The notes below the pieces were generated by a model. It saw nothing but the letters and a program-made list of their open reading frames with translations, did no database searches and had not been told where the DNA came from. From Entoloma clypeatum (taxonomy: Eukaryota > Basidiomycota > Agaricomycetes > Agaricales > Entolomataceae), in assembly GCA_963565915.1 (NCBI GenBank), contig OY751494.1, positions 2,604,001 through 2,668,000 of the forward strand: a DNA stretch of 64,000 bases, given 5' to 3'. Shown one piece after another: positions 46,059 through 56,323 of this stretch; positions within the stretch are counted from its first letter, which is position 1, and every line of letters starts with the position of its first letter. The position numbers and the translations under genes are program-made.

Positions 46059-46488
46059 TGTAAGGGCAACCACTTTCACTTTTCACTTTTTCTTTCCTTT
46101 TTTTCTTTCCTTTCTATTCCACCATCTCCGACGTCCTCTGATCATATCCGCTGTCTCCGACATCTTATCCACCTCTCCGCATCTGACAACTCCGCCCCCA
46201 TCTGCTACTCCGCACATCGGATCACAGGTACTATCATTCATCTTGTTTCCATTCATCCTTCATCGCTACTCCCAATCATTGCTCATCATTCATGCGTCTC
46301 GTTTTATCTCTTATTTCATATCTCATTTTACTATTTATCTTGCTAGCTTGCAGGGGAATCCTTAGAACTTTCTCTTCGGATCTCCCTTGCAAGGTGTGTG
46401 TTGTATTACTTATCAGACTGCTCAATCTAAACTTCGGATCTCCCTTGCAAGTATCTGAGTTTGAGTCTTGGATCGTAAGGTCGCCCTT
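46059..46488 (+). repeat. Element 2 3' LTR (truncated end)
   Basis: Starts TGTAAGGGC; the expected terminal ACA is missing and the sequence runs directly into CCAGC, which resembles the 5 bp ACAGC left of element 1 (34,705-34,709). Nearly identical in reverse to 56,324-56,756; I see two differences (46,473 and 46,489). Confidence 0.85.
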
Positions 46489-46600
46489 CCAGCAGGTGCT
46501 TGACAAAGAACTAGACAATGATAAGCATCGCCCCTACAGCGAGATAGCAGAGAGCATCCATCTTGCTTGGCAACACCAGATCACGCGCTATAACGCCTGA

Positions 46601-46789
46601 CAGAATGTCCTCGAAAGCTTTCGCATTCAAGAAGGACCTCAGACAGGTCAGATCACAGAGATCAGAGAGTTTATCGGTGTCCAGACAACCATCATCAGAA
46701 GATTGATTGATTAGGACACTCACATCAAGACGTCCCAGAGCCACATCATCATGTCTTACCTTCCATCTGTCGTCCCTTGCTTCGGATCT
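46601..46789. other. Mixed retroelement debris
   Basis: Continuation of the family B ORF strand, then a 30 bp word at about 46,760-46,789 that matches, with a few changes, the gag segment of element 3 at 51,722-51,750. So a scrap of element-3-like gag abuts the minus-strand LTR. No intact gene. Confidence 0.5.
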
Positions 46790-47191
46790 TGTTATGCTTA
46801 ACAAACTGTTCCAAGGTTCGGGCAGAGTATGCAGGAAAGTGGAAAGGTGAAGAGCAAAGTGATTGCTAAATCTAAGGAATCTACTATAGTACAAGAGGTT
46901 TATATAGGTACTGACTATAGGCGATAGTGGATGAGTCAGTACTGCGGAAGGCAGTGCGCATGAGTAAGGCGACTGCAGAAGGCTATGTACAGTGAGTAAG
47001 CTGACTGCAGAAAGTGAGTCAGCACGGGAGCGAAGTATACTAAAGGGGATGACGAAGTAATGTAATGAGTCAGACTGGGAATCGATGGTTGTGAAAGTAG
47101 ACATTATACATAGTAAGTTCGTAAGAGGGCGCCGAGTCGGGCCGATAAGTAAAAGATATGACGTGGTCCTCATACCGTAGAGTCCGTAACA
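46790..47191 (-). repeat. LTR, family B, minus orientation (3' LTR of element 3)
   Basis: 402 bp reading TGTTACGGA...GCATAACA on the minus strand; the reverse of the LTR at 34,135-34,507 with clear divergence. A purine-rich run directly upstream supports its role as the 3' LTR of element 3. No TSD was found. Confidence 0.75.
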
Positions 47192-47225
47192 TGTTCCCCT
47201 CTCCAAGCTCTGTGTCCTCACAGAG

Positions 47226-47597
47226 TCACTGTCCCCATCCCTCGTTGTTGCCGGGATCGGACCAGTTCGGACTTTCCTTGAGGCTCCAATCATATATCAA
47301 CTCCTCGTTGATGGCTACAGCGAGTTCGAGGCCTTTGATAGCCAGCCGAATACGTCGATTTTCGATCACAAGGGTGCTGGTGTAATTTCCGAGAATTTGT
47401 TTTTTCTTGGGACTCGGGGCGACGGGTAGGTTGGACAGCAAGTGAAGCCGGATATGCATCTGGCGATGGAGGAGGTCGGCAAGGGAAGTTTTGAGGGCAT
47501 GGATTTGGTCTCTCATGGAGAGTGCTTCGTTCATGAGGGCGGCGATGGCGGGGTTGATGTCGGTGGTGGAGGTGGAGGTAACGGTGGTGTTGGACAT
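47226..47597 (-). CDS. Small extra ORF downstream of pol, element 3
   Basis: 123 residues from ATG 47,597, in the position where some Gypsy elements carry a third ORF. Thr/Ser-rich start (MSNTTVTSTSTTDINPAIAA), then a helical, coiled-coil-like stretch (LMNEALSMRDQIHALKTSLA) and a basic segment with KKKQILGN. No signal peptide or TM helix, so not an envelope protein. It is uninterrupted although the neighbouring pol is full of stops. Function unknown; could also be chance coding. Confidence 0.45.
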   Translation of the reverse strand: MSNTTVTSTSTTDINPAIAALMNEALSMRDQIHALKTSLADLLHRQMHIRLHLLSNLPVAPSPKKKQILGNYTSTLVIENRRIRLAIKGLELAVAINEELIYDWSLKESPNWSDPGNNEGWGQ

Positions 47598-47738
47598 GGC
47601 GGCGAGGATGGTTGAGAGATAGAAGAAGAAGGGGGAGGCTATATTGGGCAGGGAAAAGGACTAGAGCAGGGAACTCGGTGTGTGGTTGACTGATGAGGTC
47701 AATACTTGTCATGGATTCCGAGAGCTGTCTTTTATCGT

Positions 47739-50700
47739 GGGCGAGACAGGTTCTGCCGATGGAAATCATGGATCAAATCTTGAGCGTTCTGAACATTAGC
47801 TCAAGGTTCCCATGTGTTCTCTTCTGGACCATATCCTTCCCACTGGACGAGGTACTGGATCTTTCCGCGGAACTTTTGAGAGTCTAGGATCGTAGATACA
47901 TGGTACTCTTCTCGTCCTTCGACGATGATCGGATCAGGGGCTGGTTTCTTTTTCTGGATGGCATACTTCGGAGTTTCATATGGTGACAACAGGGTCTTGT
48001 TGAACACAGGGTGAATCATCTTCCACGTCTTCGGAAGATCAAGAAGGTACGCGCTAGCTCCTTTCTTCTCTAGGACTTTGAATGGTCCATGTGGGAGTGC
48101 ATTGAGTTTCTTTGAGAGGCGATCGGTCCTGATGTTAGTCCCTTCCAGCCACACCTTGTCTCCGATGTGGTAGTTCTGAGACAGACTTTGCCATGTGTCA
48201 ACTGTCTTCTTCATCTGATCCTGTGCTTGTTTCAGCGCTGCATTGGCTTCTTCTCGTGCCTGTTTGAGTTTTTTCAAGAAGTCGTTGGCAGCCAGATTGG
48301 TATCTTCTAACACGAGCTCTCCCTTCCACGGATGTAAACCGTAGTTGAGATAGAATGGGGTGTGCTTCGTTGCCTGATGTTCTTTGTCATTGTACTGGAA
48401 CTCTGCAATTGCGATCCATTCAGCCCAATCATCCTGTAGATGGTTGACAAAGTTCCATAAGAATGCTTCCGTTTCCTGATGCGATCGCTCAGCCTGTCCA
48501 TCAGTCTGTGGGTGGTATGCGGTGGACAGGTTCCTCTTGATCCCTAGCATGTGGCAGAGTATCTCCATGAACTTCGCGGCGAACTGCGGTCCCCTATCGC
48601 TGATGATCTTCTTGGGGATCCCATGAAGCTTCCATATCTGATCCTGATAGATCTTGGCTAATCCTTCAGCTGATAGTTCCACGGTTGTCGGAATGAGGTG
48701 AAGCATCTTCGAATGTCTATCCGTGATGACCAGAATTGCATTTTTTCCATCAGATTCTGGTATCGGTCCCACAACATCAATTCCTATGTCTTCCCATGGG
48801 TGACTTGGTGCTGCATGGGGATGTAGCGGAGCATGTCGCTTTTGTCGGTTAATCTTGTTGCGTTGACAAGTGTTGCAACCCTTCACATACTTCTTCACAT
48901 CATGCAGTATGGTAGGCCACCAGTAGGTGCGAGTGAGGAGTTCATGTGTCCGGTACTGTCCTGGATGTCCAGCCACTGGTGCATCATGTGACTCAAACAT
49001 CAATTCTTGTCGTAATTGTGGATCTGGCAGGACATAGACTCATTCTCCTGCATAGGTGATCCCATTCTCCTGTTGATACCAATGAGGATTCTTTTTTAGG
49101 CCCTGCGCTACTTCTGTCTCCATGCGGTTCGAAGCCTTGATGCGTGCAATCCATGGGTTTTCGATGGTTGTGATGTTTCCAATTTTGATGGAATCAGATG
49201 TCTCACCCCCTTCAAAGAATTGTTCCTCCGTGAACATCTCCATTTGTACCACATCTTCTGATTCCAACCGTTTCAAGAATAGTCCCTCCTTGAGCATTTG
49301 GTCACTGTCCTGTGGTTCGAGTTCCGCTTCATACCAGGGTAAGCGTGACAGGATGTCTGCTTTCGCATTGGTCTTGCCGGGCACATGCCATAATTCAAAG
49401 TCATAGTCTTGTAACTTCATTTTCCAGTGTCGCTGTCGTTGATTCAGGTCCTGAGGACGACGGAAATATTCCAGGTTCTTGTGATCGGTCAAGATTTCAA
49501 AATGTTCCCTGGCTTCAAGCAGATAGTGTCTCCAATCTTTTAGTGCTTCCACGACCGCCAGGAGTTCCTTGCCATATATCTCGTAATTCTGTTCAGCCGC
49601 GGACATGGTCCGCGACAAGAACGCGATGGGGTGCCATTTGTCGTCTTGCTTCTGAGAGAGTACTGCTCCAATTGCATAGCTCGATGCATCGGTTTCAACC
49701 CTGAACTGTCCCTCTGGTTTTGGTAATGCCAAGACTGGTGCCGATGTAATTGCCCGTATGAGGCCTTCAAAAGCTTGTTGCTCTGTTGGTCCCCAAGTAA
49801 ATGCCGTACCGCCTGTGAGCGCGGTGAGAGGTTTTGCGATGTTTGAGTACCCTTCAATAAAACATCGATAGAAGTTAGCAAATCCAAGGAACTTCTGAAC
49901 TTCCTTTTTTGATGTGGGTGCTCACCAGTTTCGAATTGTATCCACCTTCTCAGTTTCCATCTCAACATGTCCCTCACCAACCACATATCCCAATATAGGA
50001 CATTTTGTTACTTCCCATAAACACTTCTTCTCCTTTAGGAACAAATCATTGTCCAATAGGATCTGTAGAATTTCTTCAGTGTTTCGTGCGAGTTCTTCTT
50101 TGGTTTTACCGATAACCATGATGTCATCCATGTAGATCACGCAGATACGTCGGCGAATCTGGTCCCGGAATAGACTAGCCATCATTCAAGAGAACGTTCC
50201 CGGGGAGTTGCAAAGACCAAAAAACATGACCAATGGTTCGAACAATCCTTGACTGGTGAGGAAGGCAGCTTTCCATTCATCGCCCTCCTTAATCCGGATG
50301 TTGTTATAACCCCACATGATGTCCATTTTATTGAAGTAGACCGCATCTTTCAGTACGTCCAAGAGATCAGATATTTGTGGGAGTGGGAACTTGTCTTTGA
50401 TCGTGAATTTATTGACCATGCGGTAATCTTGTACCAATTGTTTGGAGCCATCCTTCTTGTTGATGAAGAAGCAAGGGGAGGCATAAGGGGATTTGGACGG
50501 GCGGATCTTTCCTGTTGCTAGACCCTCGTCAATGAATGCGTCCAATTCCTCTTGTTTCTTTTGCGTCATAGGATATGTATTTCCCCCTAGTTCCTTTGGT
50601 GCGTCTGGTGTAAGTTCAATACCATGGTCCCATTCCCTCTCCTTTGGGATCTTATCAAAGTTCTCTTTCTCGAAGAGATGAGCAAATTGTTCAACATATG

Positions 50701-51340
50701 AGGGTCGTTTGGTTGTGGGAGGTGGTGTGGGAGTGACAGCTTCCAAAATAGGGTCTCCAGGCTTCCATTTCTGATTCGACTTTTTAGGTGCATCTTTGTT
50801 GCGCACCTCAACCATGCGAACCCGGTGTTTGTGACCATTAAGGTTAATCCTGAAATCCGAGTGTTTGGTTCGACATGTCGTTGGGCACCGGTTAAATGTT
50901 ACCGCGCCGGTTGTCCAATTGATTGTGGGGTTGTGGTGTACCAACCAGTCATATCCCAAGAGCATGTCCGTTCTCCCAATGTCCAGTACCATTGCTTCCA
51001 TGGTTTCCTGATGTGCTCCCAAATCCAGTTTGACTTCGGCAAGTTGGCTCGCTTTCTGTTGTTGATTTGGTGATCCATCCACATTTAGAATTGCTATGGG
51101 TGGTATTCCTCACATGGGGAGGTTCTGTTCGCGTACTATTCTGGGATGGATGCATGTGCATTCACATCCACTGTCAACCTCAGGTCGGATAACCTTTGGT
51201 CCTTGTCGTGTTTTGAGCTGAGCTAACAGCCTGATTTCTTGTCTTTTCAGAGGTTTATCTCCCTTCACAATCTTAGTCGACGCAGCGGCTCGCTTGGCAG
51301 GGATGACATAGGTTCTATTGTCTGCAGTCATACAAGGCAA
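47739..51340 (-). pseudogene. pol: pol, element 3, broken (PR-RT-RNase H-IN-chromodomain)
   Basis: Order on the minus strand: a protease-like region (VIRPEVDSGCECTCIHPRIV, near 51,190); RT with VQDYRMVNKFTIKDKFPLPQ and MDIMWGYNNIRIKEGDEWKA, then YMDDIMVIG near 50,120; RNase H VETDASSYAIGAVLSQ near 49,690; integrase HHCC (HDAPVAGHPGQ, CNTCQRNK), ISDRGPQF and TDGQAERSHQE; chromodomain (IQYLVQWEGYGPEENTWEP) cut by TGA at 47,801, with the frame open beyond to 47,739. TGA stops also occur at 51,110, 50,186, 49,922 and 49,040. Each lies where Arg (CGA) would fit the reading. Confidence 0.88.
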
Positions 51341-51381
51341 GCAAGTCCGTTTAATAGATAAGGGTCGCGGCTTAGCATCGT

Positions 51382-52483
51382 TTAATCGGACCCTTCGGGA
51401 AAATTCTTCTCGTTGGCCTCTAAGATTGTGGTTTCATCATTCTCGGCATCTTCCTCGGATACCTTCCTAACCCTTCCAGAGTTCTTCTTCAGCTTGCGGC
51501 AGTTGCACGCGATATGGCCTTCTTGGTCACAGTTGAAACACTTGCGACCATCTTTCTTCTTTGGAGCGCTACAGTCTTTAGCCAGATGACCGAAGTGTTG
51601 ACAGTTGTAGCAACAGGCTACTCCTGCTTTGTCGATTTCCATGGCTTTGCCCTGACCACCATAAGTGGTACCCGATCTGGTGCGCATGTCGCTGCCACCT
51701 CGGATGACCAGTGCATGTCCTTCCATCTGTCGTCCCTTGTTTCAGATCTTCTTTGCGTAATCGGTGTACGTCTTGCCATCGCTAGCCACTTGTTCAGAGA
51801 TTCTGCAGTTGACGTTCTTCTCTAGGATGTATTTCCCAGTTTCTTCGCCAAGGTTTGACAGTTTCAAGAGTTCTTTGAATTCATCCAAGAATTCATCAAC
51901 GGTATGTTTCTCTTGTTTCAGGACTTCGAGTCTTGCTTTGGCAGCGACTGACTTGTTGGCAATGGAGAATCGTGTGGCGATATCATCAGAAAAACCTAGC
52001 CAGGTGATGTTCTCGTTGTCAACAGCAAGAGCGTCTAGCTTGTTACTGGCCCAGTGCCTGCCGGACCCTTCCATCATGCGGGATAGTACCACAAGAATCT
52101 TCTGATCATCTGTGAGGCTCTTTTGGAACCTGATGTATAGTTTGGTGGCTTTCCACCACTTGTCAAAGGTGTGTCTGTCCTTGAACATCCCAGGATCCTT
52201 GATGATCTTGGATGTATCCATTGTTTGTACTGCTGGAGCTTCTGCCATGTCTAGAGTCTGCGGAGGAGAAGAGGGGTCAGGTTGTTGGGATGAAGATGGG
52301 GTTCAGGATACAGGTAAGGATTGAAAATGAGTCCCTGTTCTAGGCGTCTGTTCGATATCTGACTGCACGGAGTCAAAAGTAAATTCGTCAGGGGACTTGT
52401 CAGCAGAATCGGTGGCAAAACGCTCGGGGTATTTCCTCTGTAGATCTCTAAGGAATCTCTGTTCCTGCGCGTCTGTTGGTTAG
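51382..52483 (-). pseudogene. gag: gag, element 3, broken
   Basis: Open from upstream of ATG 52,248 (RFLRDLQRKYPERFATDSAD precedes it), so the true N-terminus is lost at the junction near 52,484. The capsid-like part has FDKWWKATKLYIRFQKSLTD and TVDEFLDEFKELLKLSNLGE. TGA at 51,742-51,744 (KI*NKGRQ) interrupts; the matching fragment at 46,780 has CGA. Two CCHC knuckles follow, CYNCQHFGHLAKDC and CFNCDQEGHIACNC. Stop TAA at about 51,382. Confidence 0.85.
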
Positions 52484-53492
52484 GCTCCGTCCAGGGTTGT
52501 AAATGCTGCTTTCCACTCGTCTCCTTCTTTGATGCGCACATTGTTGCATCCCCATCTAAGATCCATCTTGGTAAAACTCTTTTTTCCTTTTAATTTATCA
52601 ATTAATTCTGGGATCAATGGGAGTGGATAATTATTGCGAATAGTCCAGCTGTTAATATGGTGGTAGTCCTGTACCATCCGTTTCCTTCCATCTTTTTTTG
52701 GTATGAAGAATACTGGCAAAGTTTGTGGTAATTTGGTAGGTCGGATATATCCTTTGCGCAACTGATCATTCATGAATTTGGATACTTCTTTCCTTTCATC
52801 TGGTGACAAGGGATAGACTTTAGCCTTTTTGGGCATGAAATCTGGCTTTAGATCTATGGCATGATCCCATGGTTTCCTGACCGGTAACCTTTCTGACACT
52901 TTCTTTTCAAAGACCGATAGATATTTGTGATATTTCTGAGGGACTACCTGTTCCGCCGGTGTTTCATCTGATGTTTCTTCTTTCATTGCCCTGATCACGG
53001 AATCACTTCCTCTTCTACTCCTTCTTCATTTCCTTCTATCACTTCTTCCATTCTTCCACCCCATCTGGTTCTTGCCATTTTATTTAGATAACGTGTTCTA
53101 CGCATGCCACATTCTTTTGGACATCTTGATAGTTTAATTTCCACCTTTTCCTAATCAATTTCTGGATTATGGCGTTTCAGCCAAGTGTGTCTGACAATGA
53201 TTTTAGCTTTTCCTAGGTTGCAGGCTTCAAACACTGCTATTTCCACATGTCCTTTATAGCACATAGCCATGACTGCTTCGTGCGTGATTGGACCTCCTTG
53301 ATTAAGCATGCCATCAATGTTGTAGACCCAAATGGGAAATGGTAGTTCCCTTAATTTAATGTTATTCCTTTTGGCGAAGTCCAGATCTATGAACATTCCT
53401 GTCGCCCCTGAGTCTAATAATGCTTCAACATCGAAGGTGTGTTTATCCTGCAACGTTTCCAGCATGATTTTCATCATAAGCTCCTTTTCCAA
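52484..53492 (-). pseudogene. pol: pol fragment, element 4 (protease and partial RT)
   Basis: Protease segment 53,492-53,151 with LLDSGATGMFIDLDF and HTWLKRHNPEID, then stops. RT segment 52,998-52,484 with WDHAIDLKPDFMPKKAKVYP, FFIPKKDGRKRMVQDY and FTKMDLRWGCNNVRIKEGDE, cut just before the YxDD box. RNase H and integrase are absent. Confidence 0.85.
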
Positions 53493-53535
53493 AGAAGCGG
53501 ATCAAATAAAAGATGGTTCCCCCATTAGAGTCCGT

Positions 53536-55333
53536 TTACCTAAATAAATTATCTGATTCATCACAACAGGGAATTAAGCATTTGTCTTTAGGGGACAAAC
53601 CAAGCCTCGTTGCTGAGGGCTCCCCAATGATATAATTTACGAGTGTATCCAAGTCCGATTCATCTGTGCTATTTTTTTGAGTTTTTACCTTTTTGGGTTT
53701 GTCCAATAGCATTTTATTGTATGTAACTGCCGCGTCCATAAGCTTTTGAAACCAAGAATTTACAGTGTCTTTATATATATAAGAGTCTATAGGCAATTGT
53801 TCATATTGATTTGTCAGAGCCAGCAGAGGATTTACTGGTTGACATTCACAAAACCCTGCTGCGCAGCAGCCTGTCCATTGTTCTGAGCCAGTTGATTCTG
53901 TTGTCCATTATTAGCTTGGCGTGCCTGTCGCCTTGCATTGATCTGTCTCAAAATTTCCTCTTCCTGTTATGATTGTATTTTCACTTTTTCACTTTATCTT
54001 ATCTTATCTCAATCTTATCTTATCTACATTGTGTCGTACATGAGGACATCTTATCATTACAACACAGCAGGATGTGAAGGATCTGGAGTCGCGTAGCATG
54101 ACGCTGCCTCAACGCAGCCTCATGGTATTTACATATATAAGTAGGGTACTTTCACTTGTATTTGATAGCTTGTTCTCTTGAGATTCCCGCTGGGTCTCTT
54201 GGCAATACAGCCCCTTCTTCATCTTTTCACGTTCCATCTTCTAAGTTCCTAAGTTTGGGCTTGCGAAGTCGTTTGACTTAGCGTCACCTCAACACTTCCT
54301 CCTGTTCATTGATCTGCTCGATCATTGCCATTTGTACTCTGTGTTGCGGCCGTCTGCAATCTTGGGTGAAGTGCCCCTGTCCTCCACAATTGTAACAATT
54401 TCCAGAGGTTCGCCTCTGGTTTCTATTATGTCCATAGTATTAGAATCACATCATTGCTGCTGTTGTTGTTGTTGACCATTTTGTTGTTGAGGATGGTACC
54501 CCCCATTCTGTTGTTGCCCATAGGGCCTTCCGAAATAATTCTGGCCTTGTGGCCGCAGTGCTTGCTGATTCTGGGGGTGATTTCCCCATTGATTTCCTTG
54601 TCTTTGAGGGTCCTGCCTCATTCCTTGCCTCATGGCATAATTCTCTTCAGCCCTTCTGATGGCTGAGATTTCTTCAACAATTTCCTGCATGGTGTTCTGC
54701 CATCTTCCTTGCTGAAACAATTGCTGTACAATCAAGTCCCGGGCATTTCTTTCTAATAGGGAAATCCCATGATGATCCTCAATCTTTCCTTTGATCACCA
54801 GTGTTCTGAACTGCATGATCCAGTCATCTGTCTTTATTTGGTTCTGTTTGAACCCCTTGATCTTTGCTCTGGCCAATTCCACTTTGGTGGTAGGGCAAAA
54901 TCTCGTGGTAATCTCATAGACCAAGTTTCAATATGTTGGCCAATCATCTGATTCCATGCATTGGGTGAGTCATGTCTCCCCATATGTTCCTGCAATTGGT
55001 CCATCTAATCGGGACCACACTGCGATGCAGACTTCATCATGCCCATGTAATAGATCTCGATTTACTCAGATCCACATGAGCATTTGGGCCCACCATTCTG
55101 AAAATAGGGGTCGGGATCCATTATGTTTGCCGGGATCTGTGGCTATTTCAATTCTTCGGCCTGGTCGGGGGGGAGGTGGTGCAATGGGTGGTATGATGTT
55201 TGGGTGCTTGGTCCTGAAGATCTTGATTGTCCATTATTGGTGTTCTGATGGAGGGGAGTGGTTTGCTTCAAACAGTAGTACCTTATGTCGGGCGCACAAC
55301 CCTGTTCTGACGCTTAGGCAAGAAAAAATCTGA
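53536..55333 (-). pseudogene. gag: gag, element 4, broken and split by a solo LTR
   Basis: N-terminal capsid-like part with in-frame stops near 55,060-54,960, then MVYEITTRFCPTTKVELARA, WIMQFRTLVIKGKIEDHHGI and a Gln-rich stretch ending in a run of Gln at about 54,451-54,480, then a stop and frame change. A CCHC knuckle, CYNCGGQGHFTQDC, lies near 54,360-54,400. The frame is interrupted at 53,965-54,294 by a solo LTR; the reading resumes on the far side (EILRQINARRQARQANNGQQ). The segment 53,796-53,536 (DTVNSWFQKLMDAAVTYNKM) may be the C-terminus or a linker ORF. Confidence 0.75.
53965..54294 (+). repeat. Solo LTR, family A, nested in element 4 gag
   Basis: 330 bp from TGTTATGAT to CCTCAACA with a perfect 5 bp target duplication CTTCC (53,960-53,964 and 54,295-54,299). 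Shares the TTATC microsatellite, the TATTTACATATATAAGTAG block and the AGCTTGTTCTCTTGAGAT block with 33,097-33,476. Orientation is opposite to the host element. Confidence 0.9.
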
Positions 55334-55693
55334 AAAAGAAAAACCCAAAGAACAATCTGTCAATCCAGGTAGTCGGGTTACCCAAATCGAGGAAGATCTA
55401 GGAAAAGATGAAGTTTATGCGGTCAACACCCCACACACACTAAACTGTCTTCAGGTCTGGGTGTCGTCCAGTTGGCACTTGTTGAGGTGATGGGATCAAA
55501 GGTTCTGGAGTGAAGCTCACAGCAATGTGGTAACAACATGAGTGGTCAATCCACTCATGTAGTGTCAAAGGGAAAGGAGTGGGGATTCTTGAGGATACAA
55601 AGTGAGGCTTTTAACGCAAAAGCTTGAAACGGTGGTGATGATGAGGGTGGTGGTGGAGTTGTTTGGGCCGGCGATGATAAGTGCTTGTTCTTC
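55334..55693 (-). other. Untranslated leader of element 4
   Basis: 360 bp between the 5' LTR and gag. It should hold the primer-binding site and packaging signal; the first bases after the LTR on the minus strand are GAAGAACAAGCACTTATC. I cannot assign a tRNA primer. No gene. Confidence 0.45.
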
Positions 55694-55992
55694 TGTTGAG
55701 GTGACACTAAGTCAAATGACATTGCGAGCCCAAACGGTCGAACTTAAGATGAGGAACGTGGAACGATGAAAGATAGCTGTATTGCCAAGAGACCCAGCAG
55801 GAATCTCAAGAGAACAAGCTAAAGAATACAAGAGAAAGTGTGCTACTTATATACTGTAATACATGTGGCGTACATGTGTCGCGCAGCCATAGATATGATG
55901 AGATCTGATATGATGAAGATAAGATGAGATAAGATGTAGATGAGATGAGATTTAGATAAGATAAGGTGAAAAGTGAAAGTACAATCATAACA
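55694..55992 (-). repeat. LTR, family A, minus orientation (5' LTR of element 4)
   Basis: 299 bp; on the minus strand it reads TGTTATGAT...CCTCAACA, with the GATAAGATGAGATAAGATG microsatellite and the TATAAGTAG block. Flanks TCTTC and AGTTC do not form a TSD, as expected for an LTR still joined to its element. Confidence 0.8.
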
Positions 55993-56099
55993 AGTTCCGT
56001 GTTTTTGTCTCAAGTCCGTACAAACTCCGCTCAGTTATATCCAGCCAGGTTGCTCATTGTGATTGATACTTATCTTTTCTTCTCTCTACCACCATCTCC

Positions 56100-56323
56100 T
56101 CCCACTTTGGTTGCCCCCTTGTGCCTAACGGCCGTCTTGTGTGCCCAACGACTGCCCCTCCATCCCCAACAGCTGCCCCCATGCCCACCGACTGCCCTCC
56201 ATGCCCCACAACTGCCCCTGTGCCTAACAACTGCTCCTCTGTGGCCAACAACTGTCCCTTGTGCTGAACAACCGCCCACATGTCTAATGACTGCCCCTCT
56301 GTCCCCAATGGCTGCCCCCATGC
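56100..56323 (+). repeat. C-rich minisatellite, left array
   Basis: About 224 bp of imperfect units of 20-26 bp built on CCCAAC(A/G)ACTGCCCC (for example TGCCCAACGACTGCCCC, ATCCCCAACAGCTGCCCCC). It stops exactly where the inverted Gypsy copy begins (56,324). Related in motif to the larger array at 62,997-63,720. Confidence 0.75.

Larger units (their letters stand above)
40830..46488 (+). mobile_element. Ty3/Gypsy element 2, decayed relative of element 1
   Basis: Leader, gag, pol and 3' LTR (46,059-46,488) in the same layout as element 1, but with many CG-to-TG and CG-to-CA changes. Stops appear at 41,192, 41,468, 42,466, 44,323, 44,548, 44,872, 45,100 and 45,607. The 3' LTR differs from the LTR of element 1 (different T-rich start, no triple 10 bp repeat) and matches 56,324-56,756 in reverse. 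Not autonomous. Confidence 0.93.
34568..46600 (+). pseudogene. Short gag-like ORF of the family B element, split by the tandem Gypsy array
   Basis: The 5' part (34,568-34,709) encodes MSRFFEDFTSNPFSTPEARQ and, further on, QQYIESEIRRILQ. It is cut at ACAGC by LTR 1 of the Gypsy array. The 3' part resumes at about 46,494 with VLDKELDNDKHRPYSEIAES and AWQHQITRYNA, then TGA at 46,598-46,600. The two halves are in the same frame when the 11.8 kb insert is removed. Beyond the TGA the frame stays open for about 38 codons (QNVLESFRIQEGPQ...), so this stop may also be a CGA-to-TGA change. Function is inferred only from its position behind an LTR. Confidence 0.55.
46790..52483 (-). mobile_element. Ty3/Gypsy element 3, decayed, lacks its 5' end
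   Basis: Minus-strand element read from gag (from about 52,483) through pol to 47,739, then a small extra ORF, a polypurine run (GGAGAGGGGAACA, minus strand, 47,192-47,204), and the 3' LTR (46,790-47,191). No 5' LTR is found: the sequence changes at about 52,484 into reverse transcriptase of element 4. All six internal stops are TGA. Confidence 0.85.
52484..55992 (-). mobile_element. Ty3/Gypsy element 4, truncated in RT, carrying its own 5' LTR
   Basis: Minus-strand element from 5' LTR (55,694-55,992), through a leader (about 55,334-55,693), gag (about 55,300-53,830), protease and the first half of RT, which ends abruptly at 52,484 where element 3 begins. Multiple stops. A solo LTR of the same family sits inside its gag (53,965-54,294). 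Confidence 0.82.

Noticed and set aside
46511..47293. 260-codon minus-strand frame
   Set aside because: Runs through the whole family B LTR and flanking debris, so it is a chance frame across unrelated pieces.
47226..47597. Envelope gene making element 3 a retrovirus-like element
   Set aside because: The ORF has no signal peptide, glycosylation-rich ectodomain or TM helix.
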